From the NCBI GenBank assembly GCA_003132145.1, contig PKWU01000074.1:1-54985 (forward strand): a stretch of DNA of 54,985 nt, in the 5' to 3' direction. The notes beneath the pieces were generated by a model. The model had not been told where the DNA came from. It was given only the letters and a program-made list of their open reading frames with translations, and did no database searches. The position numbers and the translations under genes are program-made. This DNA comes from Granulicella sp. Lineage in GTDB: Bacteria > Acidobacteriota > Terriglobia > Terriglobales > Acidobacteriaceae. Shown here piece after piece: positions 33,031-40,485 of the stretch (its first letter is position 1; each line of letters opens with the position of its first letter).

Positions 33031-33626
33031 CACGAACGACCCGGGGGAAAAATCTTTCAGGGATTGCAACTCGACGCATTCATGGCCGATGGTCGAATGA
33101 AGATAGCTATGCGCTCAGATGGCGCAATCTCCAGACTTAAAACTTACTATACTGAGATCGGCTCGTTTCACAGAATTTGCACAAAATCCGAATAAAATCC
33201 CGATTCGGGACTGCTTCGGACAAGGCCCCATCCATCCCTTCCAGGAGGTTTGCGATCGCTTCCCTAACCCCATCGCCGCTCTATCGAAGCGCTTCCGTGG
33301 CGCGGTGAAGCCAAAGAAGAACTTGCATCGTATATTTATTAAGCGTGGTGTCCTGCGGAAGGTGGCACACCATCCTATCGGCGTGCCGGGGTTCGAGAAA
33401 CCATCCGGAAACATGGTGCATGTCGGCGGCTAGAGCGGTTTCAGCGTAGGTCTTTACAATGGCAGGGAGTGCTTGCGTGGTTTTTCCTCAAGAAAAACCA
33501 CTTCACAGGTCTACGCGGGATAACAGTTACGCTGAAACCGCTCTAATCTTCCGCGAAAGGCAGCGTTTCATCTTTGACGGTCTGCCAGATTGATGTCATC
33601 AGTATTCTGTTGTTCTGAGGCCTGGG
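33031..33626. other. Gene-poor stretch with lower GC
   Basis: The only clear feature in these roughly 600 bases is the second MITE-like element (33431-33545). The open frame 33119-33433 ends inside that element and has no ribosome site or recognisable sequence; I do not call it. Composition is less GC-rich than in the surrounding genes. Confidence 0.5.
33431..33545. mobile_element. 115-bp MITE-like element, copy 2
   Basis: Terminal inverted repeats are 18-bp perfect (33431-33448 and 33528-33545, TAGAGCGGTTTCAGCGTA). The inner hairpin GTGGTTTTTC / GAAAAACCAC is identical to copy 1. Relative to copy 1, paired bases changed on both arms (for example C-G to G-C next to GGTTTCA), so pairing is conserved. 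Confidence 0.85.
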
Positions 33627-34760
33627 TTGAGAGAGAAACAACGTCAGTTCGAGGTCATCGAAAGCCGCCAGATGGACCACCTCGGCGTCTTTCACGAGGT
33701 CGCGCGCGCCCTCACCCAGACCCTCGAACTCGAAGAGATCCTGCTCATCATCATGCAGAAGATGGCCCAGTTCTTCGGCCCCGAGCGCTGGTCCATGCTC
33801 ATGGTCGACGAGGAGGCCCAGCAGCTCAACTACGTCATCGCCGTCGGCGAGAACTCCGAAAGCCTCAAGGGCCTGCATGTGCCCATGGGCGAGGGCGTCG
33901 CCGGATGGGTCGCCTCCACCGGCAATCCCCTGGTCGTGCCCGACGTCTCCCTCGACATCCAGTGGCACGCCTTCTCGCGCGCCCATCCCGAACTTAAAAT
34001 CCGCTCCATCGCATGCATCCCCATCCGTTCCGGAGAGAAGACCCTCGGCGTCATCCAGCTCCTCAACACCAAGCTCGACCTGGAGAGCGAGTACTCCATC
34101 TCCTTCCTGCGCATCCTCTGCGACTACGCCGCCATCGCCATCCAGAACGCCCGCTCGGTCAAGCTCATCCACGAACTCACCATCACCGACGACTGCACCG
34201 GCCTCTTCAACGCCCGCCATCTCTACGCCCTGCTGGACGAGCAGATCGAGCTCGCCGCAACCATCCCCGAGACCCGCTTCAGCCTGCTCTTCGTCGACCT
34301 CGACCACTTCAAAGAGGTCAACGACACCCACGGCCATCTCATCGGCAGCCGCCTGCTGGCCGAGGTCGGCGGCCTCATGCGCCGCACCCTCGGCCCCGCA
34401 AACTCCTGCTTCCGCTACGGCGGCGACGAGTTCGTCGCCCTGCTCCCAGGCCTCGAAAAGCAGGCCGCCATCGACGCCACAGTGAAGCTCTGGGAGCAGC
34501 TCCGCAAGGCCCGCTTCCTCACCGGCCAGGGCCTCTTCCTCGCCCTCGCCGGCAGCTTCGGCCTGGCCACCTTCCCCGAGGACGGAGCCAGCGTTCCAGC
34601 CATCATCCGCGCCGCCGACACCATGATGTACGAGGCCAAAACCACCCGCGACAACATCAGTGTCGCCGGCCTCGGCCTGCTCACCGGAGCCAAACCCGCC
34701 ATCCCCTCCGGCAAGACATCAACCATGCTCGCCGGAGACCTCGAAGCCCGCAGCCGCTAG
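33627..34760 (+). CDS. GAF-GGDEF diguanylate cyclase
   Basis: The product is 377 residues. Residues about 15-185 form a GAF sensor domain (MDHLGVFHEVARALTQTLEL, then GEGVAGWVASTGNPLVVPDV and SIACIPIRSGEKTLGVIQLL). A GGDEF domain follows: LTITDDCTGLFNARHLYALL, then FVDLDHFKEVNDTHGHLIGS and the signature YGGDEFVALL near residue 265, all intact, so c-di-GMP synthesis from two GTP is expected. No RxxD inhibitory site is evident five residues before the signature. The C-terminal tail after FGLATFPEDGASVPAIIRAA is short. TTG at 33627 is the most upstream start; ATG at 33672 is another. The effector is unknown. Confidence 0.85.
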   Translation: MREKQRQFEVIESRQMDHLGVFHEVARALTQTLELEEILLIIMQKMAQFFGPERWSMLMVDEEAQQLNYVIAVGENSESLKGLHVPMGEGVAGWVASTGNPLVVPDVSLDIQWHAFSRAHPELKIRSIACIPIRSGEKTLGVIQLLNTKLDLESEYSISFLRILCDYAAIAIQNARSVKLIHELTITDDCTGLFNARHLYALLDEQIELAATIPETRFSLLFVDLDHFKEVNDTHGHLIGSRLLAEVGGLMRRTLGPANSCFRYGGDEFVALLPGLEKQAAIDATVKLWEQLRKARFLTGQGLFLALAGSFGLATFPEDGASVPAIIRAADTMMYEAKTTRDNISVAGLGLLTGAKPAIPSGKTSTMLAGDLEARSR

Positions 34761-34785
34761 CCCGTTGTCAACCAACAACCAACAA

Positions 34786-35892
34786 TTACTCCGCCTCCCG
34801 CCGCTCCAGCGTCACCGGCCGCTTCGGCTCCGGCTTGATCGCATCCCTGTTCTCCGGCGCCACCGGATGCACCCCGAAGTCCCACACTCCCAGGTTGATC
34901 TCGTTGTCAGAAACCACCTCCATCAGCGCGTACTCCCCGAAGTCCAGAGGCCGCTTCGGTGTCAGCTTCATCCAGTGACCGCCCGGCAGAACCTCGCTCG
35001 CCATCTCGATCGCGTCCTCCTGTTGCTTCACCCCACCGCCCAGCACTCCAATGTTGAAGCTGGCCAGCACCCGCGCATCCGTGCGCACATCCGCCCGCAC
35101 CATCACATACCCGCTCGCCGCCGAGCCGCCGCTGGAGTCTGTCTTCGCGCCCGCCCCCGCCCCGTGCGTGTCCACCGTCAGCGGAGTCCCGCCGCGCATC
35201 ACCCCCGAGTCGTCGCCCAGCCGCACATAGATCGCCGGCGTCGCCACATGCAACTGCACCGCCGACTCCACGCCCTTCAACTGCTCAATCTGGTGCGAGG
35301 CCGAGCGCGGATTGATTGCCAGCTTCAGAATGTTGTGCCCCGTCGTCCGGTTCAGCTCGCCCTCCGACTGCACCAGAGGCACCAGCTCCGGTGCGCCGTG
35401 AAAGGTGTCCAGCGCCAGCACGCTGTCCAGCTCCGGAAGCCGCAGGTCTGGCGCAACCTCCGGCGTCCACGCCGCGCGGTCGGCCTCCTCCTTCAATAAT
35501 TCCGGATCGATTGCCGGCGCGGGAGCCACCGCCAAACCCTGTCCCGCATCGCTCTCCGCCGCCGGATGTTGCCGCTCCCACCGGCGCGTCGCGTCCCAGT
35601 CAACCAGCTCCGTCGGAATCTCCTCGGTCGCATCGCGCTCCGCGCTGAAGTAGCGAACAATGTTGCCCTTCACCTGGTAGCTCATCACCACCTGATAGCT
35701 GCCATCCTTCAGAATCAGCCGCGTCCGATGCGGTGCAGCGGCCGCTGTCTGCTCCGCCCCTGCCGTTTGAGAAGAACCCGCCTGCTGCGCGCCCGAACCC
35801 GCCTGCGGAGACTGTGCCAGCCCCACCCCCGCCACTCCTGCCGCCAGCGCCAGCGACCAGCCCCAAACCGCAAATCGACTCATCATCGCCAT
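34786..35892 (-). CDS. Secreted acidobacterial hypothetical protein
   Basis: The product is 368 residues with a signal peptide (FAVWGWSLALAAGVAGVGLA) followed by a Gln-, Ala- and Ser-rich linker. A short conserved segment, HRTRLILKDGSYQVVMSYQV then GNIVRYFSAERDATEEIPTE, occurs in many exported proteins of this phylum. The rest is beta-rich with no catalytic motif that I recognise. It is convergent with the cyclase gene. The end reads EYALMEVVSDNEINLGVWDF. Function unknown; a periplasmic binding or surface role is possible. Confidence 0.75.
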   Translation of the reverse strand: MAMMSRFAVWGWSLALAAGVAGVGLAQSPQAGSGAQQAGSSQTAGAEQTAAAAPHRTRLILKDGSYQVVMSYQVKGNIVRYFSAERDATEEIPTELVDWDATRRWERQHPAAESDAGQGLAVAPAPAIDPELLKEEADRAAWTPEVAPDLRLPELDSVLALDTFHGAPELVPLVQSEGELNRTTGHNILKLAINPRSASHQIEQLKGVESAVQLHVATPAIYVRLGDDSGVMRGGTPLTVDTHGAGAGAKTDSSGGSAASGYVMVRADVRTDARVLASFNIGVLGGGVKQQEDAIEMASEVLPGGHWMKLTPKRPLDFGEYALMEVVSDNEINLGVWDFGVHPVAPENRDAIKPEPKRPVTLERREAE

Positions 35893-35959
35893 TCCATCCC
35901 AACTTCAAAGTTTAGACGCACACATGCAGCCTGCGTCAGCCTCTGCCGTTGCCCCCTCT

Positions 35960-36048
35960 CTTGTTTGTCATTCCGCAGCCCCCTTGTTTGTCATTCCGTA
36001 GCCACCTTGTTTGTCATTCCGCAGCGCAGCGGAGGAATCTGCTTCTGT
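35960..36048 (+). repeat. Tandem repeat family B, three 23-bp units
   Basis: CTTGTTTGTCATTCCG starts at 35960, 35983 and 36006, a period of 23. The last unit continues into GGAGGAATCTGCTTCTG, which is also inside mnmG (23792-23808). It lies in the promoter region of the EamA gene. Confidence 0.8.
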
Positions 36049-36101
36049 CTTCGGTCTTGCCTTTGTCTGTTTTCGGCCATCGGCAATTAGCATAGTGATA
36101 G

Positions 36102-37277
36102 ATGTTCCCCGCGCTCTCACAAAAAAGCCGCATCGCCGTCGCCTTCGTCTGCGTGTACCTCTGCTGGGGCTCGACTTACGGCGCCATTCACATCGCCGGC
36201 CAGCACCTCGCGCCGCCGCTGGTGGGCGCCATCCGCTCGCTCTTCTCGTTCGTCCTAATCGGCGTCATCTGCCTGGCGCGCGGCACCAGCCTGCGCGTCC
36301 CACTGCGCACCGCATGGCAGCTCGCCCTGGTCGGCGTTCTCATCATGACCGCCAACAACGTCCTGCTCATCTGGGCCGAGACCAAGGTCGCCTCCGGATA
36401 CGCCTCCCTGGTCGTCGCCACCATCCCCATCTTCATCGCCCTCTTCGAGACCGTCCTGCCCCACGGCGAGCGGCTCAACCTGCGCGGCTGGCTCGGCACC
36501 CTGCTGGGAGCCCTCGGAATGCTGGTCCTGCTCTGGCCCACGCTGCATCGCTCCGCCAACGCTGGCACAGGCCAGCGCAGCCTCTTCGGCTTTGTCCTCC
36601 TGATCGGCGCCGCGCTCTCCTTCGCCATCGGCTCCATCCTTGCCCGCCGCTTCCGCTTCCGCATCGACACCTTCGTCGCCACCACATGGCAGATCGGCTC
36701 CGCCGGAGTCGTCAACCTCATCCTCGCCACCGCCGGAGGCTGCTTCCGCACCGCCCGCTGGACCACCAGCGGACTCCTCGCCATCGCCTTCCTCGCCGTC
36801 TTCGGAACGGTGGTCGGCCTCACCGCCTACACCTACCTGGTGCAGCACGTCCCCGTAACCAAGGTCTCCACCTACGCCTTCGTCAACCCAGTCATCGCCG
36901 TCCTCATCGGCGCGGCCCTCTTCCATGAGCGCCTCGCACCCGCCGAGCTCGCCGGAACCGTCCTCATCATCGCCGCCGTCGCCACCGTCATCCTCTCCCG
37001 CACCAAGACCGCCCCATCCCCTCCGACCCCATGCAGGAACTCCCCATCGAAGAATGACGGGTGCCTTTCATCGTTTCAGCTTGCTATGCGAGCCTCGGAA
37101 CCACCTGTCCCTGAGGAACACAAGAATTGCCAGCTCAATGATCACCGGACCAAACCAGATGACCTTCCAATGTTGTACGCGAACGAGAATAATGGTCCAC
37201 GCGGCACAGTGGACGAAAAGACAGGCCACCGTAAATACCCAGAAAGTCTTCGTTTTCCAAAGCGCGCGAGAATCTGA
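36102..37277 (+). CDS. EamA-family drug/metabolite transporter with an extended C-terminus
   Basis: The product is 391 residues. The first 300 residues form ten membrane helices in two EamA halves (IAVAFVCVYLCWGSTYGAIH at the start and VPVTKVSTYAFVNPVIAVLI with the family's Asn-Pro near the end). Such proteins export metabolites or drugs. After the last helix (ILSRTKTAPSPP) the frame runs on for about 85 polar residues antisense to the next minus-strand gene. The join lies where GACGGGTGCC, a fragment of repeat family A, occurs at 37057-37066, so I infer that an insertion removed the natural stop codon. The protein probably ended near residue 310 originally. Confidence 0.82.
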   Translation: MFPALSQKSRIAVAFVCVYLCWGSTYGAIHIAGQHLAPPLVGAIRSLFSFVLIGVICLARGTSLRVPLRTAWQLALVGVLIMTANNVLLIWAETKVASGYASLVVATIPIFIALFETVLPHGERLNLRGWLGTLLGALGMLVLLWPTLHRSANAGTGQRSLFGFVLLIGAALSFAIGSILARRFRFRIDTFVATTWQIGSAGVVNLILATAGGCFRTARWTTSGLLAIAFLAVFGTVVGLTAYTYLVQHVPVTKVSTYAFVNPVIAVLIGAALFHERLAPAELAGTVLIIAAVATVILSRTKTAPSPPTPCRNSPSKNDGCLSSFQLAMRASEPPVPEEHKNCQLNDHRTKPDDLPMLYANENNGPRGTVDEKTGHRKYPESLRFPKRARI

Positions 37278-37475
37278 GACGAAGTACCCAAAAGGGATGG
37301 CTGTAAAAATCGCAAGGCCGATCCATTTCGCGAAGGCATCCCAACTCAAGCCCATGGCAAACATGCCGAATATTGCCGCTATGATCAGAGAGCTTACTGC
37401 TATATACAAAAGGATTTCTTTGAAACTTCGTTGTCTAAGCGATCGCCATTTGTCCATCGGATCGTAAGTATCCAT
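37068..37475 (-). CDS. Small four-helix membrane protein
   Basis: The product is 135 residues from the ATG at 37475. Four hydrophobic segments are visible: IAVSSLIIAAIFGMFAMGL, IGLAIFTAIPFGYFV, FWVFTVACLFVHCAAWTIIL and VIIELAILVF. A short basic tail (HSKLKR) follows. It starts 20 bases after the cysS stop codon in the same direction, so both may be on one transcript. Its 3' half overlaps the extended EamA frame in antisense for 210 bases. No family is recognised. The base composition is less GC-rich than that of cysS. Confidence 0.6.
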   Translation of the reverse strand: MDTYDPMDKWRSLRQRSFKEILLYIAVSSLIIAAIFGMFAMGLSWDAFAKWIGLAIFTAIPFGYFVSDSRALWKTKTFWVFTVACLFVHCAAWTIILVRVQHWKVIWFGPVIIELAILVFLRDRWFRGSHSKLKR

Positions 37476-37494
37476 TTCGGGCCCCTGCACGTCT

Positions 37495-38979
37495 TTACTT
37501 CCTCTTCCACCGCGCCCCGTCCTTCGAGTCCTCAATCACGACACCCTTCGCCAGCAGTTCTGCCCGGATCGCGTCCGCCCGCGCAAAGTTCCGCGCCTTC
37601 TTCGCCTCGGTCCGCTCCTCCACCAACGCCTCAATCTCCGCGTCGCTCAACGCCAGCTTCAATACCAGCTCCGGCGCAGCATCCTTGGTCCGCCCCTCCG
37701 CCTCCGCCCACTTCAGCGCCGCCCGCGTCAGCTCCTCGTCCCGGTCCTCCAGCACCGCGAAGACCTCGTCAAACAGCATCAGCACGCGCAGCACCTCCGC
37801 CGCATTCTCCCCACCCAGCGTCCCCGCGTCCGCAGCCGAGTTCGCCGCCCGCACCATCTCACTGATCGCCGCCGCCGCCTCGGCCGTATTCAGATCGTTG
37901 GCCAGCGCCGCCGTAAACTCGCTCGCCGACTTTGCCGTCGCAGCCGTCACCGTCGCGTCCACCACTCCCGCCGCAAACCCGCCGCGCAGCATCCGCTGAT
38001 GGAAGGTCCGCAGCCGCTCAATCGCATTCGTCGCCGCCCCCAGCGCCTCAAACGTGAAGTTCATCTGATGCCGATAGGGCACCGACAGCAGCAGATACCG
38101 GATCGCCGACGCCCTGTGTCCCTTCAGCAGCAGGTCGCGCAGGGTATAAAAGTTCCCCAGCGACTTCGACATCTTCTTCCCCTCCACCAGCAGGAAGCGC
38201 ACATGCATCCAGTGCCGCGCAAATGTCCGCCCCGACGCCGCCTCCGACTGCGCAATCTCGTTCTCGTGGTGGGGAAACATCAGGTCTTCGCCGCCCGCGT
38301 GCAGGTCGAAGCTCTCGCCCAATATCGCCGTCGCCATCGCCGAGCACTCGATATGCCACCCCGGCCGTCCCGCGCCCAGCACCGTCTGCCAGCTCGGCTC
38401 GCCCTCCTTCGCCGCCTTCCACAACGCAAAGTCGCGCGCCGCGTCCTTCTCGTACTCGTCCGCGTCCACCCGCGCGCCGTCCTCCATCCCCTCCAGGTCT
38501 TTCTTCGACAGCTTCCCGTACTCCGCAAACCGCGCAATCCGGAAGTACCAGCTCCCATCCTCCGTCTGGTACGCAATGTCTTTTGCCGCCAGCTGCTCGA
38601 TCAGCGTCACCATCTCCGCAATGTGCTCGGTGGCGCGCGGCACATGCTCCGGCCGTTCGATCCCCAGCGCCTCCATATCTTCAAAAAACGCCTTTTCGAA
38701 GCGCGCCGTGTACTCGGCAATCGGCTTTCCCGCGGCCTTAGCATTGCGGATGATCTTGTCGTCCACGTCCGTCACGTTCATCACATGCTCGACGGCCACG
38801 CCCTGCTGGCGCAGAAACCGCCGCAGCACGTCCACATGCAGAAACGTCCTGAAGTTCCCAATGTGCCCGTAGTCGTAGATCGTCGGCCCGCAGGCATACA
38901 TCCGCAGCGCCGGCGCGCCCACCGGCTCCAGCCGCTCCACCTTCCCGCTCAATGTATTGAACAGTTCCAACGCCGCCAC
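37495..38979 (-). CDS. cysS: Cysteinyl-tRNA synthetase
   Basis: CysS charges tRNA-Cys. The product is 494 residues. The class I signature is GHIGNFRTF (HIGN at 39-42) and KMSKS lies at about 267-271 (GKKMSKSLGNF). Zinc ligands include Cys30 in YACGPTIYDYGH, and a Cys-His pair in HIECSAMA and MFPHHENEIAQSE. The C-terminal domain ends LLAKGVVIEDSKDGARWKRK, as expected. Length is slightly above the common 460 with an Ala-rich insertion (GGENAAEVLR region). It is followed by the small membrane protein gene. The 142-base gap between it and tsaD holds no feature I can support. Confidence 0.95.
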   Translation of the reverse strand: MAALELFNTLSGKVERLEPVGAPALRMYACGPTIYDYGHIGNFRTFLHVDVLRRFLRQQGVAVEHVMNVTDVDDKIIRNAKAAGKPIAEYTARFEKAFFEDMEALGIERPEHVPRATEHIAEMVTLIEQLAAKDIAYQTEDGSWYFRIARFAEYGKLSKKDLEGMEDGARVDADEYEKDAARDFALWKAAKEGEPSWQTVLGAGRPGWHIECSAMATAILGESFDLHAGGEDLMFPHHENEIAQSEAASGRTFARHWMHVRFLLVEGKKMSKSLGNFYTLRDLLLKGHRASAIRYLLLSVPYRHQMNFTFEALGAATNAIERLRTFHQRMLRGGFAAGVVDATVTAATAKSASEFTAALANDLNTAEAAAAISEMVRAANSAADAGTLGGENAAEVLRVLMLFDEVFAVLEDRDEELTRAALKWAEAEGRTKDAAPELVLKLALSDAEIEALVEERTEAKKARNFARADAIRAELLAKGVVIEDSKDGARWKRK

Positions 38980-39121
38980 TTGCGCTCACTCGTCCCGCCG
39001 CAGCCGGGCGTAAGCCACGGTGCAGTCTGCTCTTTCTCTTATTTGTTCCCATAAGATTCTACAGTCTCGCTGAGCCTATCTGGACACATAAGCACTGAAC
39101 GGAGAACGGACAACACACTTC

Positions 39122-40468
39122 TCACCCCAGCTTCAACTGCGGCGTAGCCACCAATCCCTCCGCCGCAAACTCCCCCGCGCAAAACTTCCCCCATGCCGCC
39201 GCCGCAATCATCGCCGCGTTGTCGGTCGACATCGTCAGCGACGGAAACTCCACCCGCAGTCCGCGCCGCGCCGCCTCTTCCTCAAACCGCCGCCTTAGCT
39301 CGCTGTTCGCCGACACGCCGCCCGATACCACAATCCCCCGCGCCCCCAGCGCCTCCGCCGCCGCAAACGTCTGCCGCATCAAATTCCCCACCACCGCGTA
39401 TTGAAAGCTCGCAATCAGATCCAACGTCTGCCGGTCGAACACCTCCGGCAGCTCCCGCAACGCGTCCGCCGGTCGCATCGCCGGATTCGCCTTCAGCGCC
39501 TCCGCCAACGCCCGCCGCCGAGCCTCCACGCGCTCTCCCATCCCATGCGCCTGGATGTACCGCAGCACCGCCGTCTTGATCCCACTGAACGAAAAATCAA
39601 AGTGCTGCACTTCCCGGTCATTGGAAGCAACAACGCTCGGGTGCCCCATCCTTTCAGCGTCTTCTGCTGAAAGGGTGGGAGGTACACCGCTCAGAGCGAC
39701 CGGCGCACTGTCGTTGTTTGTTCCAACCCTCCGCGCCTTGATCTGCCCAAACCGAAACTCCACCGCCCGCGGGTTCCCGCTCCTGGCCAGCGCGTCCATC
39801 CACGGCCCGCCGGGATACCCCAGCCCAAGCAGCTTGGCCACCTTGTCGAACGCCTCGCCCGCCGCATCGTCTACCGTCCGCCCCACATTCCTGTACCGCC
39901 AAGTACCGGGTGCCCCAGGCGGGGTCCCCGGCGAGCGATCTTTGCTCGCTGGGGCGGCACGTCTCGCTTCTGAGACCTGGGTACACAGATAAAGATGCGT
40001 ATGCCCGCCACTCACCACCAGCGCCAGCATCGGCATCTCCATCGCCTTCTCTCTCTGCCGAACCTCCATCAGCACCGCATGAATATGACCATCCAGATGG
40101 TTCACCGCAATCAGCGGCTTGCCCACCCCCAGCGCCAGCGCCTTCGCGTAAGTAATCCCCACCAGCAGCGCGCCAGCCAGCCCCGGCCCCTCGGTCACCG
40201 CAATCGCATCCAAATCCGCAAACCCCAGCCCCGCCTCCGCCATTGCCGCCCGCACCACCGGAACAATGTTCCGCAAGTGTTCCCGCGAAGCCAGCTCCGG
40301 CACCACCCCTCCGTAGTTCGCGTGCAGCGCAATCTGCGACGCCACCACATTCGCCAGCACCTCGCCGCCCGCGCGCACCACCGCCGCCGCCGTCTCGTCG
40401 CACGAACTCTCAATCCCTAAAATAAGTCCGCTGCCACTCCGCATCTCTCTCGCGCTCACCACCTGCAT
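39122..40468 (-). CDS. tsaD: tRNA threonylcarbamoyladenosine synthase subunit TsaD
   Basis: TsaD, with TsaB and TsaE, makes t6A37 in tRNA. The product is 448 residues; the family is about 340. LGIESSCDETAAAVV and VNHLDGHIHAVL (metal His pair) are present, as are SGGHTHLYLC, YRNVGRTVDDAAGEAFDKVA and VVSGGVSANSELR. Two insertions account for the extra length: residues about 162-188 (TQVSEARRAAPASKDRSPGT and onwards) and about 263-277 (VPPTLSAEDAERMGHPSVV), each falling on a palindromic repeat. The frame is not broken. A start at 40444 is also possible. The cca start is only 17 bases away in the opposite direction. Confidence 0.93.
   Translation of the reverse strand: MQVVSAREMRSGSGLILGIESSCDETAAAVVRAGGEVLANVVASQIALHANYGGVVPELASREHLRNIVPVVRAAMAEAGLGFADLDAIAVTEGPGLAGALLVGITYAKALALGVGKPLIAVNHLDGHIHAVLMEVRQREKAMEMPMLALVVSGGHTHLYLCTQVSEARRAAPASKDRSPGTPPGAPGTWRYRNVGRTVDDAAGEAFDKVAKLLGLGYPGGPWMDALARSGNPRAVEFRFGQIKARRVGTNNDSAPVALSGVPPTLSAEDAERMGHPSVVASNDREVQHFDFSFSGIKTAVLRYIQAHGMGERVEARRRALAEALKANPAMRPADALRELPEVFDRQTLDLIASFQYAVVGNLMRQTFAAAEALGARGIVVSGGVSANSELRRRFEEEAARRGLRVEFPSLTMSTDNAAMIAAAAWGKFCAGEFAAEGLVATPQLKLG
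39637..39681 (+). repeat. Palindromic repeat family A, in-frame copy in tsaD
   Basis: CGGGTGCCCCATCC, stem TTTCAGC, loop GTCTTCT, stem GCTGAAA, GGGTGGGA. Arms pair perfectly over nine bases (39650-39658 and 39666-39674). The tsaD strand reads it in reverse as VPPTLSAEDAERMGHPS. Confidence 0.88.
39905..39983. repeat. Compound palindromic repeat, in-frame in tsaD
   Basis: It starts with ACCGGGTGCCCCAGGC, continues with GCGAGCGATCTTTGCTCGC (a six-base stem with a seven-base loop) and ends in GTCTCGCTTCTGAGACC. It encodes about 26 residues that other TsaD proteins lack. Confidence 0.7.
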
Positions 40469-40485
40469 CTCTCTATCATAGGGAA

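Noticed and set aside
33119-33433. 104-codon open frame on the plus strand
   Set aside because: It has no ribosome site or familiar sequence, and its stop lies in the MITE-like element.
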